In this document: positions 34,328 to 43,888 of the stretch, piece after piece | How positions within the stretch are numbered: position 1 is the stretch's first letter | Layout of the letters: every line of letters starts with the position of its first letter | Assembly (NCBI GenBank): GCA_040218415.1 | Contig: JAVJRN010000019.1 | Coordinates: 1 to 64,000 of the forward strand | DNA: 64,000 bases | Reading direction: 5' to 3' | From: JAVJRN01 sp040218415 | GTDB lineage: Bacteria; Bacteroidota; Bacteroidia; Cytophagales; Cyclobacteriaceae | Made by a program: the position numbers and the translations under genes | The notes under the pieces: generated by a model | The model's input: only the letters and a program-made list of their open reading frames with translations | The model's database searches: none | Told to the model about the DNA's origin: nothing

Positions 34328-35193
34328 TCTAATTCACAGTTTTCGTCAAATTTTTCAAACTCTATCGTTGCGTGATTGATGCTCAGCTCGCGGAGTTTTC
34401 TTTTTAGTTCAACCTTTAATGAAAATAGCTCCTCAATAGATTTGTTGTCATACAAAACTGCATGTACAGACAATACATGATACTGGCCATCCATCGTCCA
34501 AACATGACAATCATGGATGCTTCGAATATGGCTATTAGACTTGAGGCTTGCTTGAACCTTGTCTAAATCTATACCCTCGGGTGTTCTTTGTAAAATGACC
34601 TTTATGGCCTTTTTGAGGTTCTTATATACTTGCGACAAAATGAATAAGGCGATCACAACACCTAGGATAGGATCAAGTATTGGCACGTTATAAAAGTGCA
34701 TAATGACAGAAGCCACTAAGGTGAAAAACCAACCTAATACGTCTTCCAAAAGGTGCAAGTAAACAGATCTTGAGTTGATCGATTCTCCACCATGAAGTTT
34801 ATATGCGGCCAATCCATTAAAAATTAATCCTCCCATCGATAAAATGATCATTCCATTGGTGTCAGGAGATTCAGGATTAATTAATCTGGGAATGGACTCT
34901 ACAACAATAAATATCGACCCTAAGATTAAAACGATAGAATTTATGATCGCACCTAGAATTGAAAATCGCTTGTATCCATAACTGTATTTTTTATCTGGTT
35001 TTCTGGTGGAAATGTTTTGTAGGTACCAAGAAAGTCCCAATGAAACGCTATCGCCTAAATCATGTATGGCATCCGAAATGATGGCAATACTATTGGTCCA
35101 TAGTCCGCCAATGAGTTCCACAACGGTAAAAAATAAGTTGAGGAAAAAGGCTGTTTTTAGCTTTTTAATATCATGATCGTGATGATGATCCAT
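34315..35193 (-). CDS. CDF-family cation efflux protein (CzcD/ZitB-like)
   Basis: A 292-residue cation diffusion facilitator that exports Zn2+ or a similar divalent metal in exchange for protons. The N-terminus is histidine-rich (MDHHHDHD). Six membrane helices follow; helix II carries SDAIHDLGDS and helix V HLLEDVLGW, both giving the HxxxD metal site typical of zinc transporters. The cytoplasmic C-terminal domain has HDCHVWTMDGQYHVLSVHAVL. It is convergent with, and overlaps by 13 bases, the outer-membrane gene of the copper operon. CDF proteins do not normally transport copper, so a functional link is uncertain. Confidence 0.92.
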   Translation of the reverse strand: MDHHHDHDIKKLKTAFFLNLFFTVVELIGGLWTNSIAIISDAIHDLGDSVSLGLSWYLQNISTRKPDKKYSYGYKRFSILGAIINSIVLILGSIFIVVESIPRLINPESPDTNGMIILSMGGLIFNGLAAYKLHGGESINSRSVYLHLLEDVLGWFFTLVASVIMHFYNVPILDPILGVVIALFILSQVYKNLKKAIKVILQRTPEGIDLDKVQASLKSNSHIRSIHDCHVWTMDGQYHVLSVHAVLYDNKSIEELFSLKVELKRKLRELSINHATIEFEKFDENCELDQKV

Positions 35194-35350
35194 TTTCCTA
35201 ATTTACTAAAAAAGGATTGCTTGGAGGGTTAAATCAAATCTTAGACAAACTTTATATATAGAAAATTTGTGTTGGTGATTGAACCAAGTCACTTGCTTTT
35301 ATTGGCTGAGGCAAGGGAATCATCAATAGCAGAAAGACCAAGGCATTTAT

Positions 35351-35390
35351 GTAAGCAAGGACATCCTGTTTTAAAGATGCCCTTGCTTAC
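35351..35390 (-). terminator. 15-bp inverted repeat after the E2 gene
   Basis: GTAAGCAAGGACATC (35351-35365) and GATGCCCTTGCTTAC (35376-35390) pair over 15 positions with one G-U pair in minus-strand RNA. It lies 11 bases past the stop of the minus-strand E2 gene. A clear T-tract is lacking, so it may act as a terminator or as an mRNA 3'-end stabiliser. Confidence 0.5.
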
Positions 35391-35401
35391 GGAAATAATT
35401 A

Positions 35402-36715
35402 TTAGCTCACTCTGTCTACATCGAATTTTTCTAAGTAGTCAGCGACCCTTCTTACGAACATACCGCCCAAAGCTCCATCAACCACTCTGTGATCATAGCT
35501 ATGGGATAAGAACATTTTATGTCTGATTCCAATGAAGTCGCCTGCTGGAGTTTCAATAACTGCAGGTTTCTTTTGAATTGCGCCAAGTGCTAAAATGGCC
35601 ACTTGCGGTTGCATGATAATGGGTGTGCCCATGACATTGCCGAAGGAGCCGACATTAGAGACGGTATAAGTTCCGCCTGATAATTCGTCTGGCTTTAACT
35701 TGTTTTCACGTGCTCTTTTGGCCAAATCGTTCACTTTTTGTGTAAGACCTATAAGGTTGAGCTGGTCGGCATTATGAATGACTGGCACAATTAAGTTTCC
35801 TGAAGGAAGCGCCACAGCAATTCCGACATTGATGCTTTTTTTCTTGATAATCCGATTTCCATCTACCTGTACGTTGATCATAGGATAGTCCTTGATCGCT
35901 CGAACCACCGCTTCTATGATAATAGGTGTAAAGGTTAGTTTTTGTCCATCGCGCTCCATGAAGAGATGCTTCATTTTACCTCTCCAGCTCACCATACTTG
36001 AAACGTCAGCTTCTACAAAAGAGGTAACATGGGGCGCTATCTGCTTAGATGCGACCATACGCTCTGCGATCATTTTGCGCATACGATCCATCTCAATAAT
36101 TTCATCTTCACCAGAAATTACAGCAGGTACGCCTTTTGGTACAGCTCGCGTAGTATCTACGACATTCGGGGTTGCCGCGGTTGTCGCAGGTTTTACAAGT
36201 TCCTGTCCTTGCTTTCTCTTCTCAAGATAGGCCATCATGTCGCTTTTAGTGAGCCGACTTTCTAGACCAGATCCTGGTATTTCATCCAGCTCTGATAGCG
36301 CGATTCCTTCAGCCTTCGCAATGCTTCGCACCAGTGGAGAGTAAAATCGATCACTTTGAGATTCGGTGGCTGAAACAGAGTGCTCAGAAACAGCCGCTTC
36401 GACTAATTTTTCGGCTTCCGCAATGATGGCCTGATCAGGTACATCCTCTGTTTCTGGTGAGGTCTCCACTTCACCTTCAATTTCAATAATGGCGATTGGT
36501 TTACCTACTTCAACTACCTCTCCGTCTTTGGCTAGTATTTTCTTTAATACACCGGCGTGTGTCGAAGGAATTTCCGTATCTACCTTATCAGTAGCTACTT
36601 CGAGAATGGATTCATCCTCTTCAATGACATCACCCTCATTTTTCAGCCAATTAAGGATGGTTCCTTCCATTACGCTTTCGCCCATTTTGGGCATCACCAA
36701 TTCTACTGTAGCCAT
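35402..36715 (-). CDS. 2-oxo acid dehydrogenase E2 (dihydrolipoamide acyltransferase)
   Basis: A 437-residue E2 core enzyme. Residues 1-76 are a lipoyl domain with the lipoylated lysine in ATDKVDTE. An acidic, alanine-rich linker leads to a peripheral subunit-binding domain (about 125-165, SPLVRSIAKAEGIALSELDE). The catalytic domain (about 205-435) has the active-site HSYDHRVVDGALGG. The sequence looks closer to branched-chain (BkdB) or generic 2-oxo acid E2 than to SucB, but this cannot be settled without alignment. E1 and E3 genes are not in the window. Confidence 0.9.
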   Translation of the reverse strand: MATVELVMPKMGESVMEGTILNWLKNEGDVIEEDESILEVATDKVDTEIPSTHAGVLKKILAKDGEVVEVGKPIAIIEIEGEVETSPETEDVPDQAIIAEAEKLVEAAVSEHSVSATESQSDRFYSPLVRSIAKAEGIALSELDEIPGSGLESRLTKSDMMAYLEKRKQGQELVKPATTAATPNVVDTTRAVPKGVPAVISGEDEIIEMDRMRKMIAERMVASKQIAPHVTSFVEADVSSMVSWRGKMKHLFMERDGQKLTFTPIIIEAVVRAIKDYPMINVQVDGNRIIKKKSINVGIAVALPSGNLIVPVIHNADQLNLIGLTQKVNDLAKRARENKLKPDELSGGTYTVSNVGSFGNVMGTPIIMQPQVAILALGAIQKKPAVIETPAGDFIGIRHKMFLSHSYDHRVVDGALGGMFVRRVADYLEKFDVDRVS

Positions 36716-36767
36716 AGATTATTTTGTTTTGGGTTTATTTTGGGGTGTTGCAAAGGTAATTCATTTG

Positions 36768-38015
36768 TTATTCGCTTAAAAAGTTTATTCTAAACATATT
36801 TAAAGCGGTAGTCGCGGCAAATTGAATATTCAATATCCTGTCTTTTGAGAATTGGTATTTTTTCGCGACTGTCTTATGCTTATCGGAGTAGGCAATCCAA
36901 ACGGTTCCTACAGGTTTGTCTTCAGTGCCACCATCTGGGCCAGCAATTCCACTGATTGAAATGCCAACATCAGATTGAAGCTTTTCTCTTACAGCTTTAG
37001 CCATTTGAACCACTACTTCTTCGCTCACAGCCCCCATTTCGTTCATCATGCCATGATTCACATCCAGTGATCGCTCTTTCACATCATAAGCATAGGAAAC
37101 GATAGCGCCCTTGAAGTAAGCCGAACTTCCTGGTATTTTAGTAATTAAATGCGATAAGTAACCACCTGTACAGCTTTCAGCAAAAGCCAGGGTTTTCTTC
37201 GATTGTATAAGTTTTTTACCAATCACATATTCAATTTCATCATCGTCAAATCCAAATACGTGCTTATCAATGGAAGGAATCACCGCATCAATTAAGGCTT
37301 GTGATTCTTTTCGTAAAATCCCAATATCACTGCCAAAGGCCGTAAGTCTAAGTTTGACTTGACCGAAGCTGGGCAGATAAGCCAATTTTATATGTTTAGG
37401 AAGCGCTTTTTCCCAATCATTGATGAGGTCTGCAAGTGTCGATTCTGGAATGCCGATGGTTTTTATCATTCTGTGGTGAATCACACCATCCACATATTTT
37501 TCTGCTAAGCGTGGAATAAGAATATCTGCCATCATATGTTTCATTTCATAAGGCACACCTGGCATGGCAATGAATACTTTGTTATTTCTCTCAAACCACA
37601 TGCCCGGAGCGGTACCATATCGGTTGGTCACTTTTTCGCAAGCTTTGGGTAACATGGCTTGTCCACGGTTAGCATCGCTCATATTTCTGTTCACTCGTTT
37701 GAAAAGCGCTTCGATTTCGGCCAAAGCCTCTTCGTTGAGTATCAGTTCGGAATTAAAATATTCGGTTAATAGTGGCTTAGTGAGATCATCGCTGGTAGGC
37801 CCTAAACCTCCTGTGACTAAAATAATATCGGCGCGAGCTTCCGCTTCTTTGAAACTTGTTAAAATTTCGTCTCTTTGATCTCCGATCGTCGTTTTTCGAA
37901 TGACTTTAATGCCAATTTGATCTAATTCGGCGCTCATCCAATGCGAATTGGTATCTAAAGTTTGTCCGTATAATATTTCATCTCCAATAGTAATTATCTC
38001 GGCGTATGTTGGCAT
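36768..38015 (-). CDS. cinA: CinA-family nucleotide amidohydrolase / competence-damage protein
   Basis: A 415-residue two-domain CinA. The N-terminal molybdopterin-binding-like domain begins MPTYAEIITIGDEILYGQTLDTNSHW and contains VTGGLGPTSDDLT; it has ADP-ribose/NMN-related pyrophosphatase activity in homologues. The C-terminal domain (about 255-410) has ESCTGGYLSHLITKIPGSS and GISGIAGPDGGTEDKPVGTV, the NMN deamidase signature used in pyridine nucleotide recycling. The start at 38015 places the conserved domain at the N-terminus; a longer frame from 38063 adds 16 unrelated residues. Confidence 0.93.
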   Translation of the reverse strand: MPTYAEIITIGDEILYGQTLDTNSHWMSAELDQIGIKVIRKTTIGDQRDEILTSFKEAEARADIILVTGGLGPTSDDLTKPLLTEYFNSELILNEEALAEIEALFKRVNRNMSDANRGQAMLPKACEKVTNRYGTAPGMWFERNNKVFIAMPGVPYEMKHMMADILIPRLAEKYVDGVIHHRMIKTIGIPESTLADLINDWEKALPKHIKLAYLPSFGQVKLRLTAFGSDIGILRKESQALIDAVIPSIDKHVFGFDDDEIEYVIGKKLIQSKKTLAFAESCTGGYLSHLITKIPGSSAYFKGAIVSYAYDVKERSLDVNHGMMNEMGAVSEEVVVQMAKAVREKLQSDVGISISGIAGPDGGTEDKPVGTVWIAYSDKHKTVAKKYQFSKDRILNIQFAATTALNMFRINFLSE

Positions 38016-38119
38016 CTTAAAAACTTGTATATTTTTACCACTGAAATTATGATTGCCTTGCAATCTAAATATTCTAGAATCGATTTTTATACTGATTTAG
38101 TTTTTGAATTATTAAAGAC

Positions 38120-38686
38120 ATGATTACAGACCTGCAGCGCAATAAGCTTGCTCATTATTATAATCTTCTGGATTTCAATGGAGATGGTGTACTTGAAAGA
38201 AAAGATTTCATTTCCATTGGGGAAAATTTAGCCACCTTATGGGTATTGTCGGAGGACTCAGATGAATATGACCAATTGATAGCAAAATGTAGTAAGCTAT
38301 GGAGTGGATTTAAAAGTTTCACTGGCGAATATTCAGACCATGCTTCATTAGAGGAATGGTTGACTTTTTGTGATAGCAATATTGTCAATGGTTCTGATGA
38401 GCTTTATGACCTGCATGTCGAAAGTTTTGTGAGTGATATTTTAGACATTTTTGATGAAAATGAGGATGGTTTTTTATCGGTAGATGAATTTACCGATCTA
38501 TTTATGGCCTACCGGATCGACATTAAATATTCGGCAAAAGCTTTTACCAAATTAGATATTAACAATGATGGTCAGCTGAGTCACGACGAATTACGCAAAG
38601 CTTTTAAGCAGTTTTTTAAAAGTAGTGATCCTAATGCGCCAGGAAATTGGATTTTCGGATTTTGGGAGGGAAGAGAACGTTGGTAA
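38120..38686 (+). CDS. EF-hand calcium-binding protein
   Basis: A 188-residue soluble protein without signal peptide or membrane helix. Three canonical EF-hand loops are visible at residues 18 (DFNGDGVLERKD), 112 (DENEDGFLSVDE) and 146 (DINNDGQLSHDE), each with Asp/Asn at positions 1, 3 and 5 and Asp/Glu at 12. The spacing resembles calexcitin/sarcoplasmic-type calcium-binding proteins, with the second hand of the first pair apparently lost. It stands alone between cinA and the lactamase-fold gene. It likely buffers or senses cytoplasmic calcium; partners are unknown. Confidence 0.85.
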   Translation: MITDLQRNKLAHYYNLLDFNGDGVLERKDFISIGENLATLWVLSEDSDEYDQLIAKCSKLWSGFKSFTGEYSDHASLEEWLTFCDSNIVNGSDELYDLHVESFVSDILDIFDENEDGFLSVDEFTDLFMAYRIDIKYSAKAFTKLDINNDGQLSHDELRKAFKQFFKSSDPNAPGNWIFGFWEGRERW

Positions 38687-38690
38687 AACG

Positions 38691-39722
38691 TTAAAATTTA
38701 AGCGGTACCCCTTCTTCCGGGATCAAAAATTCATTCGGCGGAAGTTGTCGTTTTTTGACGGCACGATGAAATTCACTTTCAGCTTCTCCTTGAGCATCAT
38801 CTGCCAAAGGGAACGTGCCGAAATGCATGGCTAAGCTCAGTTTACTTTTGACTGCTCGGTGTACATCCACTGCCTCAAAAGGACTGATGTGTATCGGGTT
38901 CATGAACCAAAGTGGTTGAAAAGCACCAATAGGGATGAAGGATAAATCAAATGGCCCTTCCTTAGCGCCGATTTCTTTAAAAAATTTTCCCCAGCCAGAG
39001 TCTCCAGCGAAATATAATTTTCGTGTAGATGTTTTCATGGTAAAACCACACCATAGCGTTTTATCTCGGTCAAACATGCCTCTACCGCTAAAATGTTGGG
39101 CGGGAACTGCTGTGACTTCTACACCAACACTCGCTTTCTCCCACCAATCAAGTTCTTTATAAGTGGTAATTCCTTGTTTTTTTAGATACTTTCCTACACC
39201 CAAGCTGGTAATAATCAAGGGTTTAAATTGATCGTTAAGCTTTTTAAGTGTTTGGATATCCAAATGGTCATAATGATTATGACTCAGCAATACGAGATCA
39301 ATATTTGGCAAATCGGCCAATCGTATGCCCGCAGGTCTCATTCTTTTTGGTCCTAAAAAAGAAAAGGGACTGACTCGTTTACTCCAAACAGGGTCGGTAA
39401 GTATATTGAGGCTGTCTGTCTGAATAAGAAAGGTGCTATGGTTTATAAAAGTGACAACCAGGTCATCATGAACCATGCTTTGAGGTTTGGATCCTTGAAA
39501 GGTTTCGTAATTGGACGTCCATTTTCCCTTTTTACGGGTAATCATCCAATCAAACAGGTCTTTACCTCCTTTGCCAGGTTTGCCATTTGGAGTAAAGAAT
39601 TTTTTTCCATCAAAATGCTCACTTTTTTTACCCAAATAGCCAGGGGCACTCAAAAGATAACCGATGACGACAATGAGTGCCGCAACCGTAATAATTGTCC
39701 CAATTACGATTAAAATAATCAT
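38691..39722 (-). CDS. Metallo-beta-lactamase-fold hydrolase (NAPE-PLD/UlaG-like)
   Basis: A 343-residue protein with an N-terminal membrane anchor (about 1-28) and a lactamase_B_2 domain. The metal motif is LLSHNHYDHLD (HxHxDH), supported by FINHSTFLIQT, AGDSGWGKFFKEIG and a final AMHFGTF. The overall pattern matches the NAPE-hydrolysing phospholipase D-like subfamily rather than beta-lactamases. It begins within the stop codon of the upstream subtilase gene (TGATG), so translation of the two is coupled. The substrate is unknown. Confidence 0.85.
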   Translation of the reverse strand: MIILIVIGTIITVAALIVVIGYLLSAPGYLGKKSEHFDGKKFFTPNGKPGKGGKDLFDWMITRKKGKWTSNYETFQGSKPQSMVHDDLVVTFINHSTFLIQTDSLNILTDPVWSKRVSPFSFLGPKRMRPAGIRLADLPNIDLVLLSHNHYDHLDIQTLKKLNDQFKPLIITSLGVGKYLKKQGITTYKELDWWEKASVGVEVTAVPAQHFSGRGMFDRDKTLWCGFTMKTSTRKLYFAGDSGWGKFFKEIGAKEGPFDLSFIPIGAFQPLWFMNPIHISPFEAVDVHRAVKSKLSLAMHFGTFPLADDAQGEAESEFHRAVKKRQLPPNEFLIPEEGVPLKF

Positions 39723-42700
39723 CAATCTATTTTATAAATCTTTTCTGTAAAAACACCCAGTTCAGTTTGAATGGTGATGAAATAGATGCCTGATTTAAAT
39801 TCACTCATGTTTAATTCTATGTTTCGGTTTTGAATCTCGGATATAACTTTCATTTCCTTGCCCATAATTGAGTTTATAGTGAGGCGCTTGATCTGTAGTT
39901 GAGTATCAATCTTTAAGCTGTTTTTGACTGGATTTGGAAAAAGATTTACATCATAATTTCGACGGCTCGCTAATGTTATCGGTCTTGATTGTAGCACTTC
40001 ATAGTTCAAGGTAACAGATTCAACACAATGGTCAACGGAGACAGCATTTAAAGTAAGCTTGTAAGTGCCAACACTGTCGAAGAATATAATTGGATTTGCG
40101 GCTGTTTCAAAGAAAGTATCATTCAGGAACCAACTCCATGAAGTTGTTTTAGGATTGTCAGTGCTGAGATTCACTCTTTTCGACTCAGACAAATAAAGCC
40201 TTGACGGTGAGGCGATAACTTCTACTTCATAGGCTATTGGCTTAATGATTACATTTACTGGAGTACTTGGTAAAATGCTGTCCAGTCCAGCGATGAAATA
40301 GTTCAGCGTATCGTTAATTTCTTTTATTTCAAAGTTTTCGCCTTTAGCGATTAATGAGGTTAGCGCAACATCAGCATAAAGCCCAAAATATTTTCCATTC
40401 TTTGGTTGGATGATCAGATCAGTACCTCGGCATGGTTGATCAAATTGCACAGTAGGTGTAGCTGATTGCGTGAAATCAATGACCGAAGTATTAACATCCA
40501 CACAACCCAAAGAATCAAAAGCTTCCAACGTAACCGAAAGGGATGATGAATTCACCGGAATTGAAACTGAATCGGTATAAAATACTTCGTTGCTTATCTG
40601 CCATCTGATCGAATCGGCGATAGATTGATTGATCAGCAGAATGGCTACAGTCTCCTTGGCAAGGTCAGGCTTATAAATGAAATTGGCTTTGACGGACGAC
40701 TTATTTATCTTAACTGCTTTCCTCAGGCTTTCAAATCCGTCTGCTAATCTTGTAACATAGAGAATAGTATCATTGTCCATATGCTGGATATTAATTTCAG
40801 ACCCTCTGACAACTGGCCTATTGTCGGTTTGCGATTTATATACAAGTAAAGAATCCTGTTGCTCAGTCTTTAATACTACGATTTCGCCTGGGCAGATGAA
40901 AATGTCTTCAATTGAAGGCAATGAAGGTCTTGGAGCCACTACCAGCGTTCTGGTTTCTATATCGGAGCACCCAATTTCATTGGTGACTGTTAGACTCACT
41001 TGGTAAGTACCAGCTGAGTTGTAAAGGGTAGAAGGATTCTGAATGGAAGCCTGCGTCTCATTTCCAAAATTCCATTGCCAATTTATCGCGTTAAAGCTGA
41101 GGTCTGTAAAAGTGACGAAGTTCTTAATTGGATCGTCGAGGTAGAGCGTATCTGTAGACATTAAAAATTGACTGACTTTGGAAGTCAGCTCAATATCGAT
41201 TCTTTGAATATCAGATAAATAGTTTTCATTCACTTTTTGAACGTAAAAAGCCGTGTCACCTGTAATTTCTGAAATCACTAAAGTGTCGTTTTCTAAAATC
41301 ATTTTTTCCCCAAATACGTCGGTATAAAATCTAAAATCGCTTCCCGGCTCAGGGATTATCGGTTGTATGGCGCCTTCACAGGAAAGGACTTTTTTCAATA
41401 AAACTGGCCGCCTCAATATCTTTTCGTATTGCGCTTCTAAAGCGGAAATGGTTAGAAAAAGAGAGTCAAGGCTTGACGCTGCGGCTATGAGGTATGTTTT
41501 TTTAATACTTGAGCCCAACAAGAGCGTATCACCAGCCGAGCCAAGAATATTGATGATGTCGTTACCCGAGCCTATGAATCCAGCACTGTCAAAAGCAGAC
41601 TCTTTCAGTAAGGCGATTTTTAATGAATCAGAAAACGACAGTGGAATATCAAGCGTATTTCCATTGAAATTATCTGCGTCAATGGCCTGATAAACAGGTG
41701 ATTTTTCAGCGTAAAGCTTAATGCCAGTGTAGATCGATCCCGTATTATTTTGGGCAATCAAAACACCCTGATCAAAATAACTCCTATTTGATGGCGCACT
41801 CGTTAAGTTCCAGTTGGTGAAAAGTCCAGCCTTTAACCCCTTGATAGTATCGGCCGAAGTATTGATCAATCTTGATTGGAGAATCATGCCATTTGACAAT
41901 ATTGTACTGTCGAAAGAAAACGTTTTTTGTTCTATGGTAACGCCCAGAGGATTGTTGGCAATCGCGTCTTCGAAAACAGAATAAGTCGTAAAATCTGCAT
42001 TTTCCTGTCGTTGAAGTTTAATATTTTTTTGGAGTAAAAAATCACGTGAACGAATAACTGCATCTTTTTCTAAAGGCCAATTATCAGAGATTAAGTTGTT
42101 GGCGGAAATAGCTAGACCAATATTATTCGCAATTTTATTCCCATTCCAGACGATACCGTTACCATTGGAAAAACCATCTTCGGCAAACCCAAGATTTCCA
42201 TTTCCTGCAACTGTCATAGAAAATTTAGCATTATCGTTGACTAGAAAATTTTCTTGGGTTTTGAACCTCAAGTATTGGTAATCGAGGTAATCATTATCGC
42301 TGATTCCAATTCGAACAACAATTTCTTCACCCGGTGGGGTGTCATCCGATAGATATAAAATGGTACTGTTATTTTTTAAATTGGCGTTTGATGAAACACT
42401 GCCCAGTGGTAGCTCATCATTTAATATGGTCACAAAATTCGATGTGCTGCTAATCGATAAACTTACATTGTCAAGTGTACCAAGGTGGTTAAGCATTTCG
42501 AGGTTTAGCTTTACGGAATCATCGAAAAAAACATAAGTATCAAAAGTGCCTGATGGAGAAAAATCAGTTACTCTCAGCGACTTATTATTCTCGCGCAACA
42601 ATGCCTTTTCGATATTTAATCTGCCCTTGCCGAGTTTTTCGAAATATGGAGAATTGGCCGTGAGGTCATAAATTTCATCGGTATTGACACGTATGAGTTC

Positions 42701-43882
42701 CATTATTTGGCGTGCGGAAAGCTCGGGATACTGTGAACGCATGAGAGCCGCCGCTCCCGCAACCATTGGCGCACTGTAAGAGGTGCCATTGTCTCGCGCA
42801 TAGCCATTGTCTCTAAAACTACTGTAAATCTGATTACCAGGTGCCACTAAGTCCACATTGGTGCTGTAGGAGGCAAAGTTTGCTTTAGAGTCATCTAAGT
42901 TTGTTGCACTTATAGATAGTACATTGTCATAGCTTGCCGGATAGAAGTCGAGTTCCTCAGGGGTGTTTCCAGCAGCAGCCACCACCACAACATCTTTTTC
43001 TAAAACTGCATAATTGATTACATCTTGGCTAAACTGACTGAATGAATTCGTAGAACCCCACGAAAGATTGATCACATCATAATCATTGTCTGCCGCATAT
43101 ATGATAGCGCCATAGTTCCCTGATGATAAATTGGATGTTGTTTGAAATACTTTGAGCGGACTTATTTTGGTATTGAAGCCAATGCCAGCCATACCAATGC
43201 CATTATTCGGAACTGCCCCTGCTACTCCGCCAACTCTATTGCCATGAAAGCTTGTTTCGGATTGAGGATTACTGTCGTTATCAGCAAAATCATAACCTTG
43301 GTAATCGTCGATCATACCATTGTTATCATCATCGATACCATTATTCGGTATTTCATTAGCATTGATATAAATATTGTCAACAATATCTTCGTGTAAAAGA
43401 TCTAGTCCTGTATCAACAATACCAATTACAATGTTGGGGTCCCCTTGATTTATGTCCCAGGCTTCATAGGCTTTGACTACTTCAAGATACTCTTGGTTGC
43501 CACCTTGTTGTGCGTCAGGATCATTGGGGATTAGGAGTAGCTGTTCTTGGTAAATAGGTTCAGCATAAAGAACATTGTCATATTCTAGGAGTCTACTGAG
43601 TAACTCGTTGGCGGATGATATATCATTACAAGTGATAATATGAACGCCTGATAGGATGGAAGAAGAGGCAGTACGTTGACCAGCGATTGATCGAAGTATT
43701 GGCGCTACCTTTTGAATAGACTGCATCTTTGAAAGGTCATCTGGTTGAATTACCTTTTTTTGTGCTGCCTTTTGCACACTCGCAACAGTCTTGAATTTAA
43801 CCGCTAATTGATTGGTTTTCGTGTTTTGAGCCAATAAAGCACAAGATATTGAAAGAAAGAAAACGAGCAGTTTTAGGCGCAT
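39722..43882 (-). CDS. Subtilisin-like S8 peptidase with PKD repeats and T9SS sorting domain
   Basis: A 1386-residue secreted protease. A signal peptide ends in LLAQ. The catalytic triad is visible as GIVDTGLD (Asp), SFHGNRVGGVAG (His) and GTSYSAPMVAGAAAL (Ser), with VVVVAAAGNTP as the oxyanion Asn motif. A broad beta-rich region follows, including PKD-like domains (NWQWNFGNETQASIQNPSTLYNSAGTYQVSLTV is split here as WQWNFGNETQ and AGTYQVSLTV). The last 80 residues are a type A T9SS C-terminal domain (NLFPNPVKNSL to KSGIYFITIQT). It should be exported through the type IX system and attached to the surface or released. Start is the ATG at 43882; a TTG two codons upstream is possible. Confidence 0.9.
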   Translation of the reverse strand: MRLKLLVFFLSISCALLAQNTKTNQLAVKFKTVASVQKAAQKKVIQPDDLSKMQSIQKVAPILRSIAGQRTASSSILSGVHIITCNDISSANELLSRLLEYDNVLYAEPIYQEQLLLIPNDPDAQQGGNQEYLEVVKAYEAWDINQGDPNIVIGIVDTGLDLLHEDIVDNIYINANEIPNNGIDDDNNGMIDDYQGYDFADNDSNPQSETSFHGNRVGGVAGAVPNNGIGMAGIGFNTKISPLKVFQTTSNLSSGNYGAIIYAADNDYDVINLSWGSTNSFSQFSQDVINYAVLEKDVVVVAAAGNTPEELDFYPASYDNVLSISATNLDDSKANFASYSTNVDLVAPGNQIYSSFRDNGYARDNGTSYSAPMVAGAAALMRSQYPELSARQIMELIRVNTDEIYDLTANSPYFEKLGKGRLNIEKALLRENNKSLRVTDFSPSGTFDTYVFFDDSVKLNLEMLNHLGTLDNVSLSISSTSNFVTILNDELPLGSVSSNANLKNNSTILYLSDDTPPGEEIVVRIGISDNDYLDYQYLRFKTQENFLVNDNAKFSMTVAGNGNLGFAEDGFSNGNGIVWNGNKIANNIGLAISANNLISDNWPLEKDAVIRSRDFLLQKNIKLQRQENADFTTYSVFEDAIANNPLGVTIEQKTFSFDSTILSNGMILQSRLINTSADTIKGLKAGLFTNWNLTSAPSNRSYFDQGVLIAQNNTGSIYTGIKLYAEKSPVYQAIDADNFNGNTLDIPLSFSDSLKIALLKESAFDSAGFIGSGNDIINILGSAGDTLLLGSSIKKTYLIAAASSLDSLFLTISALEAQYEKILRRPVLLKKVLSCEGAIQPIIPEPGSDFRFYTDVFGEKMILENDTLVISEITGDTAFYVQKVNENYLSDIQRIDIELTSKVSQFLMSTDTLYLDDPIKNFVTFTDLSFNAINWQWNFGNETQASIQNPSTLYNSAGTYQVSLTVTNEIGCSDIETRTLVVAPRPSLPSIEDIFICPGEIVVLKTEQQDSLLVYKSQTDNRPVVRGSEINIQHMDNDTILYVTRLADGFESLRKAVKINKSSVKANFIYKPDLAKETVAILLINQSIADSIRWQISNEVFYTDSVSIPVNSSSLSVTLEAFDSLGCVDVNTSVIDFTQSATPTVQFDQPCRGTDLIIQPKNGKYFGLYADVALTSLIAKGENFEIKEINDTLNYFIAGLDSILPSTPVNVIIKPIAYEVEVIASPSRLYLSESKRVNLSTDNPKTTSWSWFLNDTFFETAANPIIFFDSVGTYKLTLNAVSVDHCVESVTLNYEVLQSRPITLASRRNYDVNLFPNPVKNSLKIDTQLQIKRLTINSIMGKEMKVISEIQNRNIELNMSEFKSGIYFITIQTELGVFTEKIYKID

Positions 43883-43888
43883 GGTCAA

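Noticed and set aside
35269..35526. Plus-strand frame reading through the inverted repeat after the E2 gene
   Set aside because: It overlaps the hairpin and the antisense of the E2 C-terminus; no protein-like pattern.
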